A DNA stretch of 64,000 nt from Lonicera japonica. Its lineage: Eukaryota > Streptophyta > Magnoliopsida > Dipsacales > Caprifoliaceae. Location of the stretch: contig CM038467.1 in the NCBI GenBank assembly GCA_021464415.1, positions 13,285,411-13,349,410 on the forward strand. The letters are read 5' to 3'. Made by a program: the position numbers and the translations under genes. Below, one piece after another: positions 47,218-56,935 of this stretch; positions within the stretch are counted from its first letter, which is position 1, and each line of letters opens with the position of its first letter. The notes beneath the pieces are model-generated. The model was not told where the DNA came from. It made no database searches and saw only the letters and a program-made list of their open reading frames with translations.

Positions 47218-47640
47218 ATGATTATGCGCCCGTAAATATTGAGCTAGCATAAGCCTGCCGGATTTTTGCATTTTTTATCGCAGCACCTTTGTATCCCGGT
47301 TTTGGACCCCGAGATGGCCAAATTTGAAAACTGATTGAACTGGAAAGTTGTAGATCTTGAAATTTTCTTCAAAATGGACTCCAAAATCGCATGATTTGGA
47401 GTTTTGAGCATAAAGTTATGCACCTGATAATATTGAATCATCATAGACCCGCGGAATTTTGTTCCAGAAAGTTTGTATCGAAGTTTTGAACCCCGAGATG
47501 GACGAATTTGAACAAATCTTAAACTGAAAAGTTGTAGCTCTTTCAATTTTCTCCAAAATGGACTCCAGAATCACATAATTTGAAATTTTGAGCACAAAGT
47601 TATGCCCCCGAGAATATTGAGCTACGTAGACCCGCGGGAT
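47218..47640 (-). repeat. Tandem leader repeats of about 185 bp
   Basis: GCATAACTTT.TGCTCAAAA (minus) occurs at about 47,410 and 47,593, with a third partial unit near 47,220. Each unit also carries ATCTCGGGGT and GGAGTCCATTTTG. It lies downstream of the PBS, the place of the retrotransposon leader. Short open frames across it look non-coding. Confidence 0.8.
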
Positions 47641-47705
47641 TTCGAGTTTTTCACCGAAAATTCACTTGTAATTTCTAAAGAACGAGAGCTTTAGAAAACT
47701 TATCG

Positions 47706-47723
47706 TTCCCACAGACGGCGCCA
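47706..47723 (-). promoter_or_regulatory. Primer-binding site of the LTR element
   Basis: Minus strand TGGCGCCGTCTGTGGGAA, two bases after the end of the 5' LTR. The TGG start fits the CCA end of a tRNA, and TGGCGCCGT is the class seen in many plant Ty3/gypsy elements. I could not decide the exact tRNA (an Asp-type end matches the first nine bases). Confidence 0.85.
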
Positions 47724-47725
47724 AC

Positions 47726-48580
47726 TGATGGTGTCAAAATCTAGAAATAGATAATTAACCAATCAATAAGCGAATATCGGTGAATAAAAAAAATAAATGC
47801 GGCGCAATGATGAACACGTGATTTTTTTTTAAGGTAGGTTCCCCTGGTAGCGCTTATGCTATTCCAGTGGTACGTCCTCCTTTTGTGTGTGCTTGCTTTG
47901 TATTAGCTCAAAGGCGATCAATTTGGGTGATAATACAACCTATCAACTTTTCTCTCTCTCTATAATTTCCTTAATTCTATTTATAAGTATAGAATTAGGA
48001 TTACAAATATTTCAACAGAATAAATAATAAACTGTGTAGGAGAGAGAGTGTATAAGGGTTGTTGGTGTTTTTTGGAGTATGAAAATAGAGAGTATATGAC
48101 TCTTCTATTTTTTTTTTGGTGTAAAAATAGAGGGTATAAGACCCTTCTATTTTTTGGGGTATGAAAATAGAGAGTATATGACTCTTCTATTTTTTCTCGA
48201 ATTGGCTTGTATTTATATTGCCAATGGCTTTATATCTCTTGGAAGAGATAAATGGATCTTAAGAGAGAAAGAAGATATGTTTTTTGGTGTGGTTTGAATG
48301 AATGAATGAAGGTGGTATTTATAGGTAAAATCTAGAATGGTAAAAAAGTAAATTTGATGAAAATGAGGGGCAAAAAGGTAATTTTACAAAGGTGAGTGGA
48401 TGTAAGTGGAATTTGAGTGGAAGTTAATGGAGGTGAGTGGAATTTGAGTGGAGTTGAGCGGGATTTTTAGTGGAGGTAAAAATGAGATTTTACCGGGGGT
48501 AAAAAAGAGATTTTACCGGGAGTAAAAAATGTTGAATTTCCTTTGTAGGCCAATAGTAAAATTAATATTTAACCCCATCA
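47726..48580 (-). repeat. 5' LTR (element orientation)
   Basis: 855 bp, 99.5% identical to the left LTR apart from homopolymer length. The TATA box TATAAATA (minus) is at 48,316-48,323. The right target duplication ATTGC is at 48,581-48,585. Confidence 0.93.
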
Positions 48581-48661
48581 ATTGCTATATATTCTTGATT
48601 TTCCTAACTAACCTATCCACATAATTGGGTCATCAAAGATCAAAACATAAAAAAAAATTGA

Positions 48662-49753
48662 TTTAGTTACATTTTAGTACATTGTACTTGCCACTTGGTT
48701 TCATTTTGGACAATCTACTTTTTTTTTCTTTCTAAAAATAACATTACACTTTATGTTTGGTTTCACTTTCGTCACCAGACTTAACACTGTTTCATATTCG
48801 TTAACAGAAATATGATGTGGCACATGTTTATATTAGTTGGCTTTTATATATTCCATGTAAGCAATCCACTAAATCACTCAGCAAACACATCACCAAACAC
48901 CATTCATTTTCTCCACTAAATCCTAGTTGAATCTAGCTATCGGACCACCATTTTTCATCATAAAATCTTTAACTTGTTTCCAAAAAAAATAGAAAAATAA
49001 TCACACACCCCCCCCCTAACATTTCATTTCCACCATAAAAATCTTTCAAAATCCCCGTAAAAAAATCATACACAAAACCCACACACATCACATAAATATA
49101 AAGAGAATAATACATTCAAAATCAGTATATATAGAGTAACGTATATATATAGAGATAGATATATTAAATTAAAAAAAAAATTGTGAAAAGGCTAAAAATA
49201 AATTATATATTTGAATGTATGTATGTATTTATATCCTTATATGTAATTGCTAAAATAAAAGGTTAATGGATGAACTTAAAAATGATTAATTCTATTAGCT
49301 TCTTCATTTTATATAAATCAATTAATCAACTGCTAAAGATGAGGAAATTGAAGTATAATTTTGAATATTCAATCTTAACAGGATTTAGGATTTAAGGTTT
49401 ATTACTTTAATGTTGGGATTTAGGGCTTCGATGTTGGATTTAGGGAATGGAATATACCTTTCTCTCTATTATTTAGGTTTATGATTTGGGGACTTCGATG
49501 TTCAAAACCAAACACGTGAATATCGCGCAATTTTGATGCTGAGTTGGGGCGACTACGTGGATAGTTAAATTATTTAATATGTCTAATGAATTGCCATGTA
49601 GGAGAATAACAAACGGAATTGAAACAATGTTAAAAGCTGTGACCAAAACAGAACCAAATAAAAAGTTTACTGCCTTTTTTAAGAGAAAAAACAAAAAGTA
49701 GATTGCCCAAAATGAAAACAAGTGGCAAGTACACTGTACTAAAGTGTAGTTAA
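48662..49753. mobile_element. Long-inverted-repeat element (about 1.09 kb), MULE-like
   Basis: TTAGTACATTGTACTTGCCA at the left and its near complement at the right (TGGCAAGTACACTGTACTAA, about 49,724) belong to inverted repeats of about 150 bp. Both arms also share CATTTTGG.CAATCTACTTTTT. The interior is AT-rich and partly (TA)n with no ORF of note. No target duplication was confirmed. Located 80 bp right of the LTR element. Confidence 0.6.
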
Positions 49754-51020
49754 CCCCAAATAATTTCATACAAAAAAGGCCACTAATATATATATATATA
49801 TATATTTGTTTCAACCAATGATATATATAAAGTTGTAATTTTTTCACACATAATTGTAAAGTCACCATAGATCTTTGTTGATGCAAAAATCTATAATAGG
49901 TCTATTTTCGACTACACAATCAAATAATTGGGTAATAATTAAAATGACAAATAACAAGACAAAGATATATAGAGGACGTTCGCCCTTTTTATGGATATAG
50001 AAGTTAATCCTCCGGTTGTGAACAGAGTTAAGAGCTCCGGGTTGACTTATATTATAATAAATGAGTTTTGATTATAATCAAACATAATCTCTCGAGCTAT
50101 TCCATCTCACAATGCTATAGTTTGAGGAGTTATTGGTTTCTCAAACCTTGATTACTCTATTCTCATAACTTTATGATACACTTTGAGCCTCTTTCTTTTT
50201 GTATTTCCTTTCCGTGTATAGTTCTGTAATAAAGCTTCTGTTTTCAAGGAAATAAATGTTTCCCATATATATATGATAGAGGGAGAAATATGGGGGAGGA
50301 CTATTAGAGGAGGTATTTAGCCATCAATCATCATCACGAATTATGATGTTGCTTTTCCATCTATTACGGTGCATTTAATACAGTTGGTATGCATTTAATG
50401 AAGTTGAAGGAGGTTATGTGGTGCTGGCAAAATTGGTGGCAGTCATCCATGCTACCTGCACCTATTCTAACATAGTGGTTGGCCAGAAACCTCTAGAGTT
50501 CGCAGGAAGAGTCTGGAATCTGGTATACGAAAATAATGTTCAAGTCGAATACGCATGCTATCTGGAGCTCTGACTCCCGAATGGCAATCAATCCAGAACT
50601 CTTGAGCTCTCGAGCTCTCTTCACCATAGTGGATTGCCACTAACGTGCGCAGCCATGTGTCTTTTTGTGATTGGCCAAGTAAATCGAATTACTCTATCAA
50701 TCTTATTATGTAGATTTCAGTGAGTATGTATTAAATATATAAATTTTATTGAATTATGATTTTTATATTTAAAGTTATGATATTTTAATTTTATAAAAGT
50801 TGATAAGAGTGAAAGTATAATAGAGTAATTTGTATGCGTATAATATACGAAAGTACGATTTAACATTTTTTTACATGTAGAAAAACACATCTAAAGGTTA
50901 AAAAAGCTCAAAAAGTACTAATACACATTATGAACCATTGATTTGATAAAAGATTATTTAAAGAAAATGTTGATTTTTTTGTTCCTTATAATATAATATA
51001 GATATGTCATTATCCTTATA
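49754..51020. other. Intergenic; possible minus-strand LTR remnant (49.9-50.7 kb)
   Basis: On the minus strand, ATTAAATGCATACCAACTG with GTATTAAATGCAC (about 50,360-50,400) resembles the wording of the LTR-like stretch at 19.87 kb (CATTAAATGCCTGCC, ACATTTAATGC), and a TATATATATGGG box follows at about 50,268. This suggests an old Tat-like LTR. No coding part remains. Confidence 0.3.
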
Positions 51021-51480
51021 AGGTCTTCTCCAATGCACGGGGTATTATGGCATTTTTACTATATTTCTCCATGCAACCAAACGTGTGTATGCTAATAGTG
51101 TATGCTAAAATGGTAATGAATTGGTAAAATTAGCATTTTTCATACCATATCTCCCCCACGATGTAATTTTCATCCAGTGATAAAAGATTGTCAGGCATGA
51201 TGTTCTATCTGTTGTGAGAAGATGATTGGGCAAATTATGTGGTCCTGTGACATTCTTTTCATCGCGGGTGACATTATTTGAAATTGTTTCGCATGATATT
51301 CATTCCATCATGTGATTAATATATATATATATATATTTCTCATAGCACGACGTTATTTTCACCATAGGGTGGATTTTCATGCATTCTAACAATTATGCGC
51401 TGTAAATTGCTTACTATAATGCATGGTATATATAGCATTTTACATTATATTTTTACAATACCGATTGGAGATGGTCTAAG
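51021..51480. mobile_element. MITE with GGTCTTCTCCAATG-type ends
   Basis: The left end AGGTCTTCTCCAATG and the right end (complement AGACCATCTCCAATCG) form imperfect inverted repeats. Inner GGTATTATGGCATTTTTACT and its inverted counterpart near 51,435-51,465 extend the pairing. A family of this type with such ends is widespread in plants; the boundaries are approximate. Confidence 0.5.
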
Positions 51481-52005
51481 CTTTCGGATTTCCAAAATGT
51501 ACATATCACCAAATTTAAAAGTTAGTAGTCATTCGATAAATAATGACAAATAGTTTGTTTTAGGGTGGTGATAAATGCACCCAACTTTGTTGTCACTAAT
51601 ACCCTTTAAAAAATTTATTAATATTAAAATAAACTTTATTCCCACCACCTTCTCATTTCACCTTTTTATCAAAAGGTTATTAATTAATTAATTAATTAAA
51701 CATTAATCACAACAAAACAATACTACAATCTTTGACCACCCCCTCAACAACCTCTCCTCCCCCTCCTCTTCCTCAAAACATACATATCTCTATATATGTA
51801 TATTCAAAAACAAAAGAATATGGATTCTTCTTCTTCTTCCTCATCCTCCCCTCCTTCTTCTTCTTTAAAACACACATATATACATACACAAATACACACA
51901 TATATTCTAAAATGAAAGAAAAAAAATAGAAAAAATGCATATATATATATATATATATCTTTTAAAAAAAGAAAAAAAATTAATACCCACAGATCTGTTT
52001 AAGTT
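51481..52005. other. Intergenic, simple sequence
   Basis: Pyrimidine-rich stretch (CTTCTTCTTCCTC near 51,830) and (TA)n at about 51,939-51,958. The open frames here reflect composition. Confidence 0.5.
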
Positions 52006-52345
52006 TCAGATACTCAATGTCGAGCGAATAACAATGAAGATACTTTTCCAATGGCAGAAGAGTTGTACCACATTTACTAACCATAAATTGGACGAGTGTA
52101 TTTTAAAAAATGATCCGTAACTTAAGTTATTACTGAAGTTTCAAATGCTCAATGTTGAGCGAGTACTGATGAATATACTCTCCCATTGACGGGAGAGTAT
52201 TAACACATTTACCCACCATAAATAAGACGAATATATCTAAAAAAATGGATCATACGTTAAGTTATTGATGAAGTTCGAGATACTCAATGTCGAGCGAGTA
52301 CTAATGAAAATACTCTCACAATAACAAGAGAGTATTAACATAATT
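52006..52345 (+). repeat. Tandem repeat, three copies of about 135 bp
   Basis: TACTCAATGTCGAGCGA-like starts at 52,011, 52,146 and 52,281. Each is followed by a variant of GAATATACTCTCCCATT and GGGAGAGTATTAACACATTT. Copy 1 is the most diverged. The third copy is cut after about 65 bp. Confidence 0.8.
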
Positions 52346-53000
52346 ATGGTTATTAAGTTAGAGGGCGGTTAGAGTGAAGTGTTTGCGATAAAAATTTTTT
52401 AAAGTGAGAAGCATAAAGTATATAAGGTAGTAGAACATCCAAAGCGAAGTTAGAAAAATTTAGGCCAAATTTAGTATACACTTAGTTAATTTTAGAGCAG
52501 AACACATCGGATAGAGTAAAAAAATAACAAAATGGTGCATACGAATGAAGTAAGTTAAAAAAAAAAAGTCATACAAATGACCCACCTTTGTATGAGGTTT
52601 TAAAAAAAAGATATAGAAATGCCCCACACTCGTATGAGTAAAATTTAATCATAAGATAAATTTACTCGTTTTTTATCATACTTAAATTTTATTCTATAAT
52701 TTTTTTCATTGTAAACTTGAATAAAATAAATTTATCATTTTACTATGTCCGCTATAAATGCTCTCAATAATAATAAAAATGATGCATTTATCACCGCACT
52801 TATTTCATACTATAGATCTACACATATACCGAGCCTGACCCGGGTCTATGCAGCTAGTGTATTTATTTTTTGAACAGATTATACAGTGTACGTAGAAAGG
52901 ATATTGAAATGATGAAAATATAAGACAAAATCAGACAACAGGAAACGTAGTAACGTACCATATCTTGGTAGGTTTGCTTTGACGGTTGGATCGATAGTCC
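52346..53000. other. Repeat-like flank with possible Helitron 3' end
   Basis: At 52,837-52,846 GACCCGGGTC is followed by TATGCAG and CTAGT (52,854-52,858), the arrangement of a Helitron 3' terminus (short GC-rich palindrome, then CTRR). The 135-bp tandem repeats to the left would then be its body. I did not find a 5' TC end, so this is tentative. Confidence 0.3.
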
Positions 53001-56000
53001 AACAGATCCTCTCCCTTAATCCACGATATATGCTTCTTTTTCTAAGTGTGGGGGCCTACGTTCGTCCTTAATTTTTGGCACGTACGGAAAACAAAGACAC
53101 ATGCATTTAACTCATATGTGTTTGTTTTGGCCCACTGATAATTTAGTTTTTCGATAGTCCTAAAGAAAATTGTGTTTCATCTCATTTTGGAAGCACACGT
53201 GAAATTCATTCCGATAGAGCATTTATAAAAAAATAAAAAAATTAGAGACAAATTTATAAATATTAAACTAAGTTTTAAGAAAAAATATAGTATAAAAAAT
53301 AGTTAAACGAGTATGTTTTGTACGTATTAATTTTAAGCTCAAAAAAATAAATATCTCGTACGAATGAGATATACTTGTATGAGTCATACGAGTGTGTTTC
53401 ACTCATATAAGTATCTTTTTTTGTTAACTCTTTATAAAATAGCATAGTAGTTAAAATGTACATATATAATTCCATACAAGTATGTTTCACTCGTATGAAT
53501 TATTATGACTAATACAATTTTTTATTTTTTTTGGTACGAGTTTATCATAGCCATATGAATAAAATTTAGACATATGATAAATTTACTCTCTCTATTATAC
53601 AAGTTAAGTTTGACCATTAACGTTTATTGACTATGAGATGGAGGTGATCGCTCTTATTAGAATAAAGGAAAAAGAGTATATGAATTTTTTTAATATTTAT
53701 ACAAAAGTAATGCTATACGCATATGCCTTGAATTAACTTTTAGATATGTATTATGAACGGAAAGTGATGTATCACAGAAAAAATACAAGGTGTTTACTAT
53801 TGGTTCTGCAATTGTCTCTCTCTGTATATAGTTCAAATTATGAGGTTTTTTGCGTAGAGATAATAAATAAGATAAACGGTTCATATTGATTCAATTCGAG
53901 ATACACATCTTAAAATAATTTATAGAGGAGCATCAATCTTCTTTATTACGCAATGCAAACACGTAAAAATGCTTTACCGCATTCATTAGTTGTTAGGAGC
54001 CGCGATCAAAAAAGGTGTTTATCTTTATGGTACCCATACATGTTACATACATCTATTTATATACACATTATACTTTAGATTCTCTGTGGATTGAGATCAA
54101 TTTAGAGAAATACCAAAAAGAGATGTTGAGGGTTGTGAGCTGTGACAAAAATCTAGAGGAGGGCATCAAGTCTAATTTGTTTTGACTTTTGGTCAACAAA
54201 ACTTTTAAGGAAATATTTAAACTTATTCATAGTATATTATCTAAACTAGTTATAATTTAGTATTTTCATGTGTTTTGAACATGTGAAATCTCTAATACAA
54301 GATTAGAGATGATGCCATTAGACTACAAGGCCATTGACTATAATTTGTTATTTATGTTTATCAAAAAAATTATTATTCTTATTAGTAACCAAACGACTGT
54401 TTAGAAAAAAATCACGTGTTGACAAGAGATAATTGACTAATAAGCCTTTCAGCTACGAGCATGCCAAGAAATATTAACACAATAATGCTAAATCATAAAT
54501 ATTAAAATCTTTTGACATATCTTTTTCCTAGAGTTTAGAAATTCTCATTGAGAGATGCAAATACAAGTGCAAAAGTGTTTAACTAAAAATATATATGATA
54601 GAAAAGAAAGCGAAAGAAACTACAATAAAAAAAAATTAATACTAAAATTAAAGTCTAATGAAAACAGAATTCAATTTATGTCTCAGTAGGACGAATACGG
54701 TATTAGGCAGGTCAGGTCGAACAGAAGCAATAGTACGATGAGTTAATGCGAAGGATAACAAAATTTGAAGCTAGGTGTCACTATTTTTGGCTGTATCAAA
54801 ATCCAAGTATTAGGAGACAAAAACCCAGTCGGTAGATACACGTGCATAAATAATGGAACACCCTCGGCTTCCACCCACACCTAAATCTTCAGACACGTCA
54901 CGCAACCCCATTCATCCACACATTACTACAACTCATCCTTTTTCTTTTCTTAATTCCGGCTATGTGCATGTATATTTTATACTTATCTCTCTCTATATAT
55001 ACATTAAGTATTGTCCATACCAAATAATACGTACGTTAATAAATATAAGTTAACAATTGAGAAAAAAATATTATTTGAATGTCTGTTCTAATAAAATTTG
55101 CACAAAGTGAAATGTATCATGTATGTATAGTACATGAATATCTAATAAAAGCTTAAGAAATATATGGGAGTTGGAAATGTGAAATACAGTTAATCAACAA
55201 TTTATTTATGCACGAATTATCAATGTGAAAAACAGTTAATTAATGTACAAACCAATTATCAAATTAAATGTTCCCCCAATCTTTGGGTACTTCAAATTAG
55301 AAATCTTTGCTCACTTGTGAGGGTATATAAATAATTAATCAATGTACCTTCTTTTTTTTTTTTTTTTTCAAATGGTACAAAAGTAAAATAGAGAAAGAAA
55401 AGAGAAACAAAGAGAATTTTTTTTTTGATATTATAACTCAAAAACTTGGAGTAGGTGTAAACAATTCTGTTTATATAACTCAAAAAATTGATATTAATAC
55501 TGAATAATTGTTAAAAACTATAGATTTACTTTAGGATTAATATTATAACTCAAAATTAAATGTTTATGTATTTGGCAATAGGTGACCATAGTCAAGTCTC
55601 TCTAAATTAAAAACCAACGTGATGTCACGCATAAATCTGGAGCGCGTGAGGAACACCCACTTTTTTTATATTAATCAATGGCTAAATGGCCCAAAATTAC
55701 ACATAAAGATGAAAAAAAAAAAAAAAAACAGCAAAAATATCATTACCGTAAACATAAGCGTCGGGGGACGAAGATTTTTGCAGAAGACGTGGGGGCACAG
55801 GTGTGATGACAATGGTTGAGCATGGCGCTGGCACAGTCGTGGTGATTGATTGCATTTTGGTTGTTGTTTTCACTGTGAGAGATAGTCAAAAAAGGTAATT
55901 TAAATGTGGAAGAAAATGTAAAAAGAGAAAGAGGAAGTAAAATAGGGGAAAGTAATATTCTCAGACAAAGTTGATATTTTAAAATTTAAAATTATTATTT

Positions 56001-56246
56001 TTTCCTTTTTACTATTTAAGAAATATATCTTTGTGTACACATTGTAAAATAGTATAATGTGATGTTTTTATGTGAGTATGAAATTACATCCAACAGTCCA
56101 GATTTCATTCACACCATTACAAATAAATCCAAACTATTGATAAAGTAGATTTAATATGGTTAAAGTTACCTTCGATTCTTCTTTTAGGCAGCAAATTTAA
56201 TTCACGCAGGTCTTTGAAAACTTTTGATACTATTCTCTCGTATAAT
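53001..56246. other. Intergenic, AT-rich, no gene recognised
   Basis: 53,340-53,510 repeats variants of ACTCGTATGA several times, matching similar words at 52,570-52,640. 54,800-55,060 has an open frame after CATAAATAA, but it is threonine/proline by composition and lacks a domain. Homopolymers lie at 55,351-55,369 (T) and 55,711-55,728 (A). Confidence 0.45.
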
Positions 56247-56395
56247 CGGAATTTGTCTAGTTGATTAAAGTTATACAGTAAGTTATAAGGGTAGCGATTC
56301 AAATCTTTGCACGACTCCTAATTGAAATTTGTCCTGTTGATTAAAGTTATACAGTAGGTTATAAGGGTAGCGATTCAAATCTCTCTGCACAACTC
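56247..56395 (+). repeat. Tandem duplication, period about 76 bp
   Basis: TTGATTAAAGTTATACAGTA occurs at 56,261 and about 56,337, each followed by a GGTTATAAGGGTAGCGATTC-like stretch. Two copies only, nearly identical. Confidence 0.85.
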
Positions 56396-56538
56396 TTGAT
56401 CCTTCCTCCTGAAAACTTGATTTTATCCCTCACTGGTACCAAAGATACAATTTGTAACTATATATATTTTATTCTCTCAATGTATAATTAATTATGTAAA
56501 TAATCCGTTAATATATATGAAGCAAGTAAGTATACTTA

Positions 56539-56823
56539 GGCTATGTTTGATTGAAAGATGGAAAATGAAAATAAATTGAGTTAGATTTAGTGAGAAGATG
56601 GAAAATAAGTTGAGTGGTAGTGGTGATATCCTCTTGATTTTTAAGTTTTTCCATGAATAAATTCTTTTTGCTTGGTGGTGAGTAAAAATTTTCCACCAAA
56701 AGTATTGAAGGATGGAGGATATATACTCATAAAATAAATGACATCTTTCACCTTATTTTCTATCTTTTCACACAAACTAACTAAATTTATTTTCCTTTTC
56801 CATCTTTGCAATCAAACGGAGCC
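56539..56823. mobile_element. PIF/Harbinger (Tourist-like) MITE, 285 bp
   Basis: The ends GGCTATGTTTGATTG and (complement) GGCTCCGTTTGATTG are flanked by TTA on both sides (56,536-56,538 and 56,824-56,826). The inverted repeat continues inward (AAAGATGGAAAA). Small, AT-rich, no ORF. Confidence 0.8.
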
Positions 56824-56935
56824 TTAGAGTAACAAAATTTTCTTATTTGTTTTAGAAAACAAAATAATGGCCATGACCTCGCTAATGAAGAACGCGCATT
56901 ATTATCATTTAACCAAATTTTATCACATATGCTTA

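Larger units (their letters stand above)
44014..48580 (-). mobile_element. Young non-autonomous LTR retrotransposon carrying a LOB-domain gene
   Basis: The element has LTRs of 852 bp (left) and 855 bp (right), both starting TGATGG and ending CCATCA, and an exact 5-bp target duplication ATTGC on both sides (44,009-44,013; 48,581-48,585). It is transcribed on the minus strand: a primer-binding site follows the right LTR, a polypurine tract precedes the left LTR, and the LTR TATA box reads TATAAATA on the minus strand. The LTRs differ by four substitutions plus three one-base length changes in homopolymers, so insertion was recent. The 2.86-kb interior has no gag, protease, reverse transcriptase, RNase H or integrase. 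Instead it holds 185-bp leader repeats and an intact plus-strand LOB-domain ORF. The PBS points to the Ty3/gypsy group, perhaps the Tat lineage. It must depend on proteins supplied in trans. Confidence 0.93.

Noticed and set aside
47244..47546. 100-codon minus-strand frame in the LTR element, in retrotransposon sense
   Set aside because: It spans tandem leader repeats, and the two repeat units give different peptides in different frames, so it is not a conserved gag.
53340..53510. Possible CRISPR-like array of ACTCGTATGA words
   Set aside because: The words are short, imperfect, irregularly spaced and in both orientations. This is plant DNA, so they are best seen as AT-rich repeat text.
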